In this document: positions 14,401 through 21,184 of the stretch, piece by piece
Layout of the letters: every line of letters starts with the position of its first letter
Numbering within the stretch: the stretch's first letter is position 1
IMG/VR virus record: IMGVR_UViG_3300037502_001852
Span: 1-21,264 of that record
Source of the DNA: a virus
Length of the DNA: 21,264 nt
Direction: 5' to 3' (one strand)
Translations under genes and position numbers: made by a program
The notes under the pieces: generated by a model
What the model was told of the DNA's origin: nothing
Seen by the model: the letters and a program-made list of their open reading frames with translations, nothing else
Databases searched by the model: none

Positions 14401-16909
14401 GGTGATGATGGAACTCGACTACTCTCGCAAAGAGCAGAAGATCAAAGAGAACATCGCCACTGGGTACATCCCTGTTTACCGCGAGGGTATGTTCCAGGTT
14501 ACGCTGCGCGCCCACATGAACGGCAAGCCCGTGACTGTGAAGAACACCCACAAGGACCTGCTGGCGTACTCTCAGTTTGATACTGAGCAAGACGCTCTCG
14601 ACTTCGCTAAGAAGTTCAACGACGACCTTAATGAACAGTCTTTTGAACTTCTAGTGCAGGACGACGCTGGCAACTTTAAGCCTGGGACTGTCACTCTTGT
14701 CGCAGACGTGGGCGTCGTAAACAGTTCCGTGATGGTTGAACCTAAGTTCGACCTCGATAACTTCCTGTACGGGATGCAGATACTGGGTCAGAAGCTCGAT
14801 CCGAAAGTTATGGAACGGCTGATTATCCGCACTGCAAACCATAACAGTACGTTGCGTCGCCGCTTGAAGTTCTCTCAGACCCCTGGGTATGACAACAAAC
14901 TCGGTATCACGGCCATCTCTCGTCACATCGAGAAGCAAGCATCTGCGATTGCTCGGACGGTAACTCGCCCGGATGTGCGTGAACTCATGGATTTGTCCAA
15001 CCCGGAATCCTACGCCCTTCTCCATGGAAACAAGGAGAACGTGGCTCGCCTGCGCGCGGAATATGAGCGCGTGTTCGCTGATCCCAACTCCACGAAGGAT
15101 ATGAGGGCGGATATCCGCTCGCGCTACACGCGCGCAGCGGCCATGAACCTAAAGACCAACCCGCCGGGCAAAGCCAGCTTGGCCAACCAGTTTTACAACG
15201 AAGGCTCTAGGGCCATTGAGTTCCTCGACGGGAACAAGGCGGTTGATGAAGCCGACTTTGGCTCTGGGCCTGTGCTGTCCAGGCTCCGCTCCTACACCGG
15301 CATGGTTCAGTTGGGTGGTACTATTGCACAGGGTATCCTGAATATCCTGAGCGTTGAGACTAACTGGAAGCCGTACATGGCATCCTTTAACCAGCGCACT
15401 GGCTTCGGCGCTGGCTTCAACTACTTCTCCGCAACTGCCGAGTATAACCGTGCGTTTATGAAGATCGGCGGCCCTGGTATGCTGTCCAATACCGCCATGA
15501 ACCGCGCCGACTTCTATGACTCCGGGCCTAGGCCGAGCGACAAGACGCTCGCTGCTACATGGAAGCCTGGGATCGCCCAGGACCCGGCGCTCCAAAAGAA
15601 GTACGGTATGACCGCCGAAGAAGCTCGGGTCATGGCGCGCGAAATCCGCGAAGGGAAGTTGATCCCAGCGCAGTCCAACTCGATGACTGCGACCGCCCGT
15701 GGATACAGCACCAACAAGTGGGCGCTGAAGTTCATGGATGTGTGGATGGCGCCGTTCAATCTATCTGAACAGGCGGCGCGCCGCTCTGCCTTCCTGGCTG
15801 CGTATCGTATGTTCTATAGGCGCGGGATCGGTTCGGGCATGGACGCCAAGAAGGCGTCCGAGATGGCGCGTGAGGAAGCGATCCGCTCGCTCGACCTGAC
15901 GCTAGGTAACTACTCTGTGATGAACCGGCCCAGCTTCTGGCGCGGCGGTGTGCAGTCCTTTGCGTTTATGTATAAGACGTACCCACTTACTGTGGTGCAA
16001 CTACTCAACAATCTGTCGCGCCCCGCCCAGTTGAGTATGTTGTTTGGCATATGGATGCTGTCTGGCCTCAGTGGTCTGCCGTTCGCTGAAGATTTGGAGG
16101 ACGCGCTCGATACCATAGCCCAGAGGCTTGGCTTCTCGCAGGGCAGCATCCGCGCGGAACTCACTCGTCATATAGAGGAGTCGTTCCCCGGCTGGTCGGC
16201 CAGGACTATGCGTGGCCTGATAAACGAACTCGGGCTGTTCGACGTAGCTTCGCGCACCAGCCTTGGTAACATTGTCCCTGGCACTGACATAGCGCTGGCT
16301 GGAGCCGATCAGATGCGGTCGGTTATGGATATCCTCGGGCCTACCGCAGGGTTCCTGAAAGGCGCCTTTGTTATGGCGAACAACATAGTCACATACCCGT
16401 TCTCCCCTACCAAGACTCTGGAAGATATAGCGCGTGAGTCCCCAGTGACGCTGTTCCGGTTGCTTGGCGATACGTCTGCCTACGTATCTTCTGGAGCGGT
16501 TGTTGACCGTAGGGGGTACGTCGTCAGTCCAGATATGGACGCTGGTACGATCCTAGGCCGTGTGATGGGATTCTACCCCCAGGCGGCGGCTGCTCAGTAC
16601 GATGTCATCCGCATGGCCACGCGCGAGACGGACTATCAGAAGCAGATGGTAGGAGCGTTCCGTCAGGCTTGGCTCAGGGCGACGCTGCGCGGCGACACCG
16701 AAGGGGCTCAGGAGGTAATGGACGCTGTGCGCTCCTGGCATGAGAGCACCAGGGGGACCGCGCTGGATATCCCCCCTGGCAGGTTCGCGGTAGGCAACAC
16801 CAGGGCGCTGCGCGAAGCCAACATGTCCGCTTCGGAGCGCACGCTGCGGGCTTCGCCTCTGGCTGCTCAGGACAGCGTGCGCAGGCTCATGGACGCCATG
16901 ACCGAGTAG
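8414..16909 (+). CDS. Giant polyvalent internal virion protein with zincin-like HETVGH domain and LPD38-like C-terminus
   Basis: This 2831-residue protein is preceded by AAGGAT (about 8402-8407). Order of parts: small-residue hydrophobic segments (about 205-235 and 392-412); Ala/Pro linker with FGPP repeats (about 430-620); a twice-repeated helical unit (about 654-756); two small SH3-like beta segments around residues 790-840 and 900-970; an unrecognised domain between linker repeats (1007-1224); a zincin-type metallopeptidase segment with H1514-E-T-V-G-H1519 and candidate third ligand E1565 or E1566; a long helical body; and a C-terminal hydrophobic segment (about 2540-2566) followed by sequence resembling LPD38 of phage polyvalent proteins. 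Such proteins are thought to enter the host with the DNA. The protease activity is a prediction. Residues 847-894 are read from bases that also encode a nested gene. Confidence 0.85.
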   Translation: MSGYLYSEEDITRGLALTGAPLSTTQATGLGGLAPSSADWAAFREQTLARTGASAGAAGLRAPSAQQAPAYYNPTTNQMFAGDQTFDIRDVNTALQVNQRGLTPGAAPQGAGWEPISQQDFSGYLAGLAERRGTGELLARGARAAVGNLVTGVGRGAEMLGATNVGPTIAGFGEAITGQDEFDRQRSALIARNSSTGARIFDAAIESLPIVLPTVLGGGAGALAAGTGARALGLGATASRLTATGGSIGGATTVSFPYHLASIYEQAQRARTPDGQKAYDETSPEVQREIFYGAAFNSFLDALAPGVAAARLSSAMRRGAREATDQALAGWARTRAVAGSTVGSAVSESLTEATQTLVERALFDPEFRRQLNASDWQSLAPYIVSKYGEDMLIAAGAGALLGAGFGAAGRFAETRPRDVLQGTGTQQEQAQAQAQAQVPGTPAAVAAAAAAAPAGEAPPAAPAAGIVPPGAAPITPGAAAFTGEAPITAPTPAPTFSPAAMGGFGFEAPTAATEITPTTVPPPPRQSASPFGPPRPPTQPYMLGPVIGPEFGPPGTALLPSGEFGPPAPERRLSAEPFGPFAGPRFGPPTPTPPSMPAPETVARAPVETAPTLLPPNALRQRAELAARARANAGKPTPDVLFDPASAAETQRLMESYGLRAEDVLTYRDPVRALDGMPITARDVNEAAAILGRRNIVGTQPSRPAPQVSAPIARVMQDAGLTIEDVMAARNRLKGGPVTYEDVRTAARRKGVELPLRMETRAAPAPATVAAAEPTPAPSIAPGPAMWAGPDADIPVTVMPEPPQLGPDGRYYQRVSYEGRDSYVPADQLSAAPAPTKPTPKRGAKTSAAEKGKVGQSRLRKRAPVDEGGAAPKAGGGDSTLRRGTRAETKAEEVDAGATGFVDSSGDAIRVGDTVRTTSKTSENKNDWTVQAIRPTPTGTRLILRSGVKTTNITQEDINSTRNRLLVVRDGVTKDTAPAPKVTFKGRSTTEETPPRPLERAAPVAAATPSVEAPTSAATPPTGQPQFVLPDGSRSDVVFFHPSAQGVAAAVGGAPRAMVVRNINGVVVPFYLSTGEGGKARVPAGRWYPFFGMTKGFSWLNKGTQEQIVDYYGVPELRDAAQQLDAQYGDIRNRPDAAPTLYADNNVFDVINQDMTPVNYGDPKSMENIARTLKRIVGDERWPGVRQRLIDNLQESVPTTQQPAPVTAETPSAPSITPSVEAPTADTRLNEQITKAASTGVKAVQNLRELRSDLITRREAASGAGRSTTELTQAIERIDELLATPTELGILPPNHPQSRWAQVMDDEGIGYNNLSAQGRQEWDRLVSSNVPLTPEVARNVQATFPTEDTRAGVAFVQRLKATLDKGVDDFDRLMKITDQLQRLSESDNPVVAEAARVALEPRGIGQFSLADWNTLTGARNITGSRVSPVAPGRARMIVQNFRSKLATKPNITVVANQSELRRTNPALYARAEAARPQGDFATANAAGYSFADGEVIIFTDRIANEQHLRFVLAHETVGHFGMRGIMPGDKFNALMESIYDQDPQARAAANDAMTARGMSKSEAVEEYLSDYAGVLATSTVMRVWNAIKNFLSKLGVRFGDSFTRYFLDQSLRYVREGRQGVTFDAEAVGRRLHAVETGNIGTGRYSPEAAMSASSRARIHMDSIAANYKDLDGLFSAMSSVGKNFAGQFDRFKAKFWTLTDFRAMDNPWLFRLNGLFDLMSSTAMSVRNNINEFLRPVFNLNKASQEKISQVMYDVREAKDAQFNTSKLPKGKLFSVNSNGDVVLNPDVEGPLFKDGLLTLEQIRKGMKYKFTIEGTDGKPQTIDREIPARPDFTDAEYAAYVRARRAMANVELQLLEAMYKSMLKNRSVTDREVSRLIKGSKRILDPKDKAFVRAYADKYQEFYMKDSEASADGTFRINSDSMANSQKFLRAVNEAFIWRDTANLDPAREKAVRDFFSDKTEADDFMAKLTDTRSRRDKISDSNRLDLQTAVEQLVMMELDYSRKEQKIKENIATGYIPVYREGMFQVTLRAHMNGKPVTVKNTHKDLLAYSQFDTEQDALDFAKKFNDDLNEQSFELLVQDDAGNFKPGTVTLVADVGVVNSSVMVEPKFDLDNFLYGMQILGQKLDPKVMERLIIRTANHNSTLRRRLKFSQTPGYDNKLGITAISRHIEKQASAIARTVTRPDVRELMDLSNPESYALLHGNKENVARLRAEYERVFADPNSTKDMRADIRSRYTRAAAMNLKTNPPGKASLANQFYNEGSRAIEFLDGNKAVDEADFGSGPVLSRLRSYTGMVQLGGTIAQGILNILSVETNWKPYMASFNQRTGFGAGFNYFSATAEYNRAFMKIGGPGMLSNTAMNRADFYDSGPRPSDKTLAATWKPGIAQDPALQKKYGMTAEEARVMAREIREGKLIPAQSNSMTATARGYSTNKWALKFMDVWMAPFNLSEQAARRSAFLAAYRMFYRRGIGSGMDAKKASEMAREEAIRSLDLTLGNYSVMNRPSFWRGGVQSFAFMYKTYPLTVVQLLNNLSRPAQLSMLFGIWMLSGLSGLPFAEDLEDALDTIAQRLGFSQGSIRAELTRHIEESFPGWSARTMRGLINELGLFDVASRTSLGNIVPGTDIALAGADQMRSVMDILGPTAGFLKGAFVMANNIVTYPFSPTKTLEDIARESPVTLFRLLGDTSAYVSSGAVVDRRGYVVSPDMDAGTILGRVMGFYPQAAAAQYDVIRMATRETDYQKQMVGAFRQAWLRATLRGDTEGAQEVMDAVRSWHESTRGTALDIPPGRFAVGNTRALREANMSASERTLRASPLAAQDSVRRLMDAMTE
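9698..9769 (+). repeat. Two in-frame microsatellites in the giant gene
   Basis: CAGGCT is repeated 4.5 times at 9698-9724, encoding a Gln-Ala run. GCT is repeated seven times without interruption at 9749-9769, encoding poly-Ala. Both units are multiples of three, so slippage would change linker length without breaking the frame. Confidence 0.9.
10004..10180 (+). repeat. FGPP/FGPF motif repeats in Pro-rich linker
   Basis: The peptide FGPP occurs at 10004, 10064, 10103 and 10169, with a variant FGPF at 10145, all in the giant frame. The surrounding sequence is Pro/Gly/Ala-rich and likely disordered. The DNA copies use similar but not identical codons. Confidence 0.8.
10373..10680 (+). repeat. 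Tandem two-copy protein repeat in the giant protein
   Basis: Residues from about 654 and from about 716 align as GL-x2-EDV-x3-R-x-x-x-x-L-x-G-x-P-[IV]-T-x-x-DV-x-x-AA-x-x-x-G, the second copy being slightly shorter at one point. They look like two copies of a short helical module. The DNA identity is low, so the duplication is old. Confidence 0.65.
10936..10943 (+). promoter_or_regulatory. Ribosome binding site of the nested gene
   Basis: GAGAGGAG sits nine bases upstream of GTG 10953 in the middle of the giant coding sequence. It supports independent internal initiation of the nested 47-codon gene. Confidence 0.65.
10953..11096 (+). CDS. Nested small basic phage protein (MPLKKGKS...PQKQAVAIA type) inside the giant gene
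   Basis: This 47-codon frame lies entirely within the giant gene, shifted +1, from GTG 10953 to TAG 11094-11096. It reads MPLKKGKSDKAVSANVRQLM, then KEGRPQKQAVAIALSVAG, with a Lys/Pro tail. I recognise this as a common free-standing small phage protein family: an MPLKKGKS start, a central N-[IV] helix, G-x-P-Q-K-Q-A-V-A-x-A, and a basic end. GAGAGGAG at 10936-10943, nine bases before the GTG, is a strong ribosome binding site. In the giant frame the same bases give only a low-complexity Lys/Gly/Ala linker. Function is unknown for the family; its basic charge suggests nucleic-acid or protein binding. Chance conservation of the whole motif seems very unlikely. Confidence 0.8.
   Translation: MPLKKGKSDKAVSANVRQLMKEGRPQKQAVAIALSVAGRARKPKPKK
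11382..11398. repeat. Near-perfect 17-bp palindrome
   Basis: CGGAGGAG and CTCCTCCG are separated by a single A. It lies within the linker-coding part of the giant gene, shortly upstream of the first 25-bp direct repeat. It may be a coincidence of Glu-Glu-Thr-Pro-Pro coding. Confidence 0.5.
11434..11458 (+). repeat. 25-bp direct repeat, left copy
   Basis: This is a perfect match to 12061-12085, beginning AACCCCAAGCGTTGAAGCGC and encoding the linker peptide TPSVEAP. Together the two copies bound a 627-bp (209-codon) unit inside the giant gene. A partial extra copy (AACCCCAAGCG) lies at 12040-12050 next to the right copy. Confidence 0.9.
12061..12085 (+). repeat. 25-bp direct repeat, right copy
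   Basis: This is identical to 11434-11458 and in the same reading frame, so recombination between the copies would delete exactly 209 codons and leave the giant frame intact. The sequence before it (CCCCAGTAACGGCGGA) also resembles the sequence before the left copy (CCCCAGTGGCGGCGGC), shifted by the inserted partial copy. Confidence 0.9.
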
Positions 16910-16910
16910 G

Positions 16911-19805
16911 TCACTGGCGCTTGATAGGCACCACGTTGGTCAGTGGCTCAGGCTGCTGGCCAGCGGAGGCTGCGATCTCGCGGAGCATACCCTCAAGGCG
17001 CGGGTGCTTCAGGTCCAGGCCCAGCACGCGCTGCTGGCCCAACTTGATGGGCGTGTTCTTGCCCATATAGACCTTCTCGTTGGCGGGCGTGGCATCCGCG
17101 CCCTGCCCCTGGAGATCACGCACCACGTTGCGGATATCGAGACCCTTACAGGCCAGCCACCACTTGAAGTGCTTGCGGTCGAGCATGACTGTGCCCGTGT
17201 CGAACGGTCCAGCGGTGGAGCCACTGGTGCCATAGAGGTCGAACCTGACACGCACCTCGCCGCGCGGTAGGCGGCGCTCATCGAAGTAGGGCTTGGGCGT
17301 GCCGTTGTGGATCACCTGGATGGTGGAGTTGGCGTACTCGTTGAGGTAGTCGGCCACGGTGTCGAAGGCGTCCGCAGTGTTCTCGCTGATGACGCGGCGC
17401 ATGGCGCCGATCTGCATCAGGATAGCCTCGATAGCCATGCGCGGATCGAACTGGATCAGGCCAAGGTCGATGAGCAACTCGCCCATATAGTCGGCCAGAC
17501 TGATGCCCTGCTCCCAGTAGCGCTCGTTGCCTGCGAACTTACAGTTGTACTTACTGTAGAACCGTGTGCGGTGCGCGGACAGTTCCGCCCTGAGTTGAGC
17601 CTCACCCATGCTGACAAGGCGCGCTATGATAGCCCTGCCTACTTCGCCATAATGTGTGGCTAGAAACTCGTATATCTTCTTGCCCGCTTCGGTGTTCTTG
17701 GTGAACAGCGAGTGCGAGTCGATCTGTACTTCGAGCAGGCGCGCCATCTGCGCGTCACTCTCCATGCCGGACGCAATCAGCATCGAGGACATGGAGCGGT
17801 TGGACGACGTTGTGACCACGGTTGCCCAGGTCTTGTGGTCGCGCTCCTCGGCGTTGCGCGCAAGGCGCGCCTTGTCCCTGCCCTGCGTCACCCAGTAGAG
17901 GAAGTCACCAACCTCCTTGGGCGGCAGCATGGTGGTCTCATCGATGGTAACGGGCAGGTTGTTGTAGAAGCCCATACGAGAAAACAGCGCGTTCTGTGTG
18001 AACTTCGCTGTGTAGTGCAGCTTGACCGGATCACCCCAGATGGACTGCTGCCACAACTGGCCAAGCGTCTTGCCTGCACCAGTGGGGCCGTTCACGTTGA
18101 TGGTCAGGCCGTTGAGACCAGAGAACTGGTAGAGCGGTGCCGACGCTGACACCAGAAGCATGAACATATGAACAGGCATTTGTGCTTTCTGGAGGAGCGA
18201 CGTGAACTGCGCCCACTCCTGGGCCGTGCCCGCTGTCCCATACATACTGTCAGCAGACTTCTGGATCGTCGTGGACATGGTGGCGTTGTCGAACACGACC
18301 GCGCCGCTGCCATCCTTGCGGATCAGCGTGTCACCGACGAGGAACTGCGTGTTGCCTTCCTTCCACCCCATGGTGGAGTAGAGGTTCGTCACTGTCTTTA
18401 GCTGACGCAGTTCGTCCATGTATGCGCGCAACATGCGTTGGAACGCCTCTGTCTGTCCCTTGGTCTCAAGCACGATACCTTGGTCGGCTATGACGGCAGC
18501 GAAGTCACGGATAGCCTGCTGTGTCAGATACGCCTGCCGAAACGCCAGAGTTTGCCAGCCCACATGTGGGCGCTTCCAGCGGTATCTGACAGTCTCGTAG
18601 CCTAGGTTGTCGTCCCTGCCGTAGCCAAGTGGGTAGATATCAAACTTGCACAGTTGGATTTCTGTGTCGTCTATCTTATAGACAATCCCAGCAAAATTGC
18701 CGTCCTTGGAACTGGCGCGCTTGAACGGTGCAGGCAGCGGGATGGCAGTCGCATCTTCGTCCGGCGCATCAGCGGATATCGTCGCCTCTTGATAGACGAA
18801 CCCCAGCCCCGCTGGTGTTTTCACCTTGTCCTTGAGAGGGCACTTGTCGCAGCCCTTCGGTCGCTCGTTCTCAAACCGCGAGCAGAGCGCGGGTCCGCTC
18901 GTGCTGCGCTGCCACTGGTGCAGCTTGCGCAGCGTCTTAGCCTCGTCGTAGCCAGGGTGCTCCTGGCTCCACGCGATAGCCGTACCCTCCGGGTCCGTGC
19001 AGACAGCCGCCACGCCAAGCAGAGCGTACCAGAACGGCTCTGATACATCCCCTTGGTTATCCACGGCCCAGGCGATCTGCGCGCACTTGCTGCGCACAAC
19101 CTCAGGATCAACCGCAGGGAACTCAGACTTTGTTGCTAGGTTGGCAAGCAAGCCCGACTTGTTCGGTGGTTGTACAACATGGATCGACGGGCTGCCGAGC
19201 GCTGCCCGCAACTTCTCCACAGCAACATCGGCGCCCTGGTGCAGTACCTGGACGGGCTTCTCCTCACCGCCCTTGCGGTTCGTCGTCCCCGGAGCGCGCA
19301 GCACGCGCGCACTGTCAGCGGTGACAGAGGTGTCGAACAGGAACCGCCCACTCGTGGGGCAGCGCGGGATGATCGCCCGCATGGCAGACGCCAGGGGCAG
19401 CCACTCAGCCCTGGGGAGGGCTCGGTCCAGTACCCAGTACACGTGCAGCCCGTTGCCGGATGAGACGATCAGCGTCGGCGCTGGCAGCTTGTTGTTCTGG
19501 ATGAACGCGCGCAGTGCGCGGATGCCATCTGGCTGGGACTTGAGAGGCTTGTTGTCTCCGCAGTCTATGTCCAGCGCAAGTAACTTCGTCGCCAGAACAT
19601 CGTCCTGCTTGCGCGATCCGCGACCAGCGAAAGAGGAGACTGCGTAATATACATTGTACCCATGGCTATCGAGCAGCGATGTGGCTTTTGCCAACTTGGG
19701 AACGCTGTCGAAAAACCTCTGGTCGGTAGCCCCGTTCTCGATGGTGACTAGAGTATAGTATCCTTCTTCGGGCAGAACGCGCCCGAGAAACTGTGCCGTA
19801 TCCAT
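16911..19805 (-). CDS. AEP-type DNA primase/helicase (RepB-like primase, PriCT, DUF927-like ATPase)
   Basis: This 964-residue replication protein would make primers and unwind DNA at the phage fork. The start ATG at 19805 follows AGGGGA. Residues 1-200 show archaeo-eukaryotic primase features: LLALDIDCGD (D79/D81), the SSGNGLHVYW motif (115-124) and RVLRAPGTTNRKG (167-179). Residues about 255-330 resemble a primase C-terminal helical domain, with C308, C319 and C322 in the pattern C...GCDKCP that often binds a metal or Fe-S cluster. The C-terminal half has a DUF927-like lead-in (TVTNLYSTMGW), Walker A GPTGAGKT (573-580), Walker B LPVTIDE (617-623) and a polar TTSSN (665-669). It ends one base from the giant gene's stop, in convergent orientation. 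Confidence 0.87.
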   Translation of the reverse strand: MDTAQFLGRVLPEEGYYTLVTIENGATDQRFFDSVPKLAKATSLLDSHGYNVYYAVSSFAGRGSRKQDDVLATKLLALDIDCGDNKPLKSQPDGIRALRAFIQNNKLPAPTLIVSSGNGLHVYWVLDRALPRAEWLPLASAMRAIIPRCPTSGRFLFDTSVTADSARVLRAPGTTNRKGGEEKPVQVLHQGADVAVEKLRAALGSPSIHVVQPPNKSGLLANLATKSEFPAVDPEVVRSKCAQIAWAVDNQGDVSEPFWYALLGVAAVCTDPEGTAIAWSQEHPGYDEAKTLRKLHQWQRSTSGPALCSRFENERPKGCDKCPLKDKVKTPAGLGFVYQEATISADAPDEDATAIPLPAPFKRASSKDGNFAGIVYKIDDTEIQLCKFDIYPLGYGRDDNLGYETVRYRWKRPHVGWQTLAFRQAYLTQQAIRDFAAVIADQGIVLETKGQTEAFQRMLRAYMDELRQLKTVTNLYSTMGWKEGNTQFLVGDTLIRKDGSGAVVFDNATMSTTIQKSADSMYGTAGTAQEWAQFTSLLQKAQMPVHMFMLLVSASAPLYQFSGLNGLTINVNGPTGAGKTLGQLWQQSIWGDPVKLHYTAKFTQNALFSRMGFYNNLPVTIDETTMLPPKEVGDFLYWVTQGRDKARLARNAEERDHKTWATVVTTSSNRSMSSMLIASGMESDAQMARLLEVQIDSHSLFTKNTEAGKKIYEFLATHYGEVGRAIIARLVSMGEAQLRAELSAHRTRFYSKYNCKFAGNERYWEQGISLADYMGELLIDLGLIQFDPRMAIEAILMQIGAMRRVISENTADAFDTVADYLNEYANSTIQVIHNGTPKPYFDERRLPRGEVRVRFDLYGTSGSTAGPFDTGTVMLDRKHFKWWLACKGLDIRNVVRDLQGQGADATPANEKVYMGKNTPIKLGQQRVLGLDLKHPRLEGMLREIAASAGQQPEPLTNVVPIKRQ

Positions 19806-19833
19806 GTGTTCCCCTACCCGTCAGCTTATGGTG

Positions 19834-19861
19834 GGACCGCTGCGCGTTACCGCAGCGGTCC
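19834..19861. promoter_or_regulatory. Perfect 11-bp inverted repeat (hairpin) between the HTH and primase genes
   Basis: GGACCGCTGCG and CGCAGCGGTCC flank a 6-base loop (CGTTAC). This occupies much of the 69-base gap between the HTH gene and the primase start. No T-run follows on either strand, so it is not a standard terminator. It could be an operator for the HTH protein, an RNA processing site, or an attenuating or translation-controlling stem-loop about 30 bases upstream of the primase ATG. Confidence 0.75.
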
Positions 19862-19874
19862 AGGCTACCTACAT

Positions 19875-20210
19875 TCAGGCGGGAGCGCCATCTCCAGATT
19901 GGAGCACTTCCTTCTTCTCCTCCTCGGGATCAGCGAGCAGGCTGAGCAGGTGCGCGTAGCGCTTCTTGTTGGTCATCACGCGAACATCCGGGATGGACCA
20001 CGCGCCGGACACATACAGTCCGGCGAGTTTGCGGATAACCGCCTTGGCCGCGTGTTCGGAGTCGCGCGCAATGCCAGAACCCTTACGCCAGTTGTAGTAC
20101 GTGATCCTCGACACACCAAAGAGCGAAGCCATCTGAGCGTTGGTCAGCATCATTGCTGTCCTCAGGGACTCGACCTTGTTGATGTCGATGGTGCCCTGCT
20201 TACTCGTCAT
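19875..20210 (-). CDS. Small HTH DNA-binding protein
   Basis: This protein has 111 residues from ATG 20210, which overlaps the end of the SSB-like gene by 11 bases. A longer form from 20246 is possible but lies further inside that gene. Residues about 20-44 (LTNAQMASLFGVSRITYYNW) form a clear XRE/Cro-type helix-turn-helix. The rest is helical, with a charged Glu/Lys-rich end. It sits between SSB-like and primase genes in one operon, next to a perfect inverted repeat. A role as repressor or modulator of the replication genes is plausible. It could instead bind an origin; nothing in the sequence decides between these. Confidence 0.75.
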   Translation of the reverse strand: MTSKQGTIDINKVESLRTAMMLTNAQMASLFGVSRITYYNWRKGSGIARDSEHAAKAVIRKLAGLYVSGAWSIPDVRVMTNKKRYAHLLSLLADPEEEKKEVLQSGDGAPA

Positions 20211-21174
20211 CGGCTCCAACCTCGTCGAGCAGGCTGGCGATCTCATCCGCCAGATTGGTAGCCGCCACGGGCGCCGGGGCAGCCGCAGGCTTCACCGGCT
20301 TAGGAGCCGCAGCGCGAGGCGCAGGGGCAGGCTCAGCCGCCTTGGCCGCACCGAACCCACGCTTGGGCGCAGGAGCCTCCTCAACCGCCTCAGGCTCAGG
20401 AGCCGGGGCAGGGGCAGCACGCACCGGAGCAGGCCGCGCAGCGGGCGCAGGAGCCGGGGCAGGAGCCGCAGGCGCGATCTCACCAGTGATGAGCTTCACG
20501 TCGTCGGAGCCGAACAGGCTATCGACCGCCAGCATGGTGTTCTCATCGAGGAACCCGCCGAACCCGAACATCAGCTTGGGGAACGAAGCGTCAGTGTCGA
20601 AACTGATGCGGGTACGCACGATCTCCGGGGCGATGCCACGGATCGACAGTTCCTTCTGGTAGGCGTTGAGGCCCTTCAGCGCAGCCGGGGTGACTTCCAG
20701 CAGGTAGGACGGACCCGTGGGGTCATCAGCCGCCACGACCGCAAGGCGCTTCTTGTCCGAGCACGCCTTCAGTTGCTGCCCGTTGGGCGCCACCTTGGAG
20801 CCCCACACGTTGTGCTTGCAGGTCGCGCACATGTCGTTCTGCGGGCTGGTGCTCTGCGGGTTGGGGCCGATGCCGTCCAGCGAGAAGCAGTCAGGAGCGG
20901 TCGGCTCGTTGTCCTTGCTCCACTCCTTGGCGTACCACGTCTTGGACAGGCGCGGGTTGGCGCCCACGATCACCACGTCCAGCGTGGTCTGGTTCAGTAC
21001 GGTCTCCGTGCCATCCTCGATGATGCGGAACCGCGCGCCCTTGATGGAGATACGCGGGAAGTCGGCACCACCGGAGATGCCACCGGACAGCGCCTGCGCC
21101 AGGGCAGAGGGCTGCCCAACGCGCGCCGCGAGGTGGGCCGGGATGGAGATGTTAGCCGGGATCAGGTTGCTCAC
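20200..21174 (-). CDS. Putative ssDNA-binding protein with four-Cys motif and acidic tail
   Basis: This 324-residue protein begins with GTG at 21174 after GAGGAG. Residues about 35-230 form a globular beta-rich region. It contains C96, C116, C119 and C138 (PDCFSLDG, then CATCKHNVWGS, then KACSDKKRLAVV), a putative zinc-binding set seen in a phage family usually encoded beside replication genes. Residues about 232-305 are a long Pro/Ala linker. The end (SLLDEVGADDE) is strongly acidic, as in SSB and T7 gp2.5, where the tail binds replication partners. Gene order with the primase supports an SSB-like role. The OB fold is not directly visible, so the function is inferred. Confidence 0.68.
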   Translation of the reverse strand: MSNLIPANISIPAHLAARVGQPSALAQALSGGISGGADFPRISIKGARFRIIEDGTETVLNQTTLDVVIVGANPRLSKTWYAKEWSKDNEPTAPDCFSLDGIGPNPQSTSPQNDMCATCKHNVWGSKVAPNGQQLKACSDKKRLAVVAADDPTGPSYLLEVTPAALKGLNAYQKELSIRGIAPEIVRTRISFDTDASFPKLMFGFGGFLDENTMLAVDSLFGSDDVKLITGEIAPAAPAPAPAPAARPAPVRAAPAPAPEPEAVEEAPAPKRGFGAAKAAEPAPAPRAAAPKPVKPAAAPAPVAATNLADEIASLLDEVGADDE

Positions 21175-21184
21175 GAGATACTCT

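Noticed and set aside
8414-16909. Lytic transglycosylase domain in the giant protein, as in T7 gp16
   Set aside because: I looked for the SLT-type catalytic Glu context and did not see it. The only enzymatic signature visible is HETVGH.
16955-16964. GCTGGCCAGC palindrome near the convergent gene ends
   Set aside because: It has no loop and no T-run, so it does not support a terminator. Such short palindromes are expected in GC-rich coding DNA.
17004-18149. Several plus-strand open frames opposite the primase gene
   Set aside because: They overlap one another and lie opposite clear primase/helicase motifs. No ribosome binding site or domain supports them.
19834-19861. Hairpin as an intrinsic terminator
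   Set aside because: There is no T-run on either strand and termination here would cut off the primase gene. It is kept only as a regulatory candidate.
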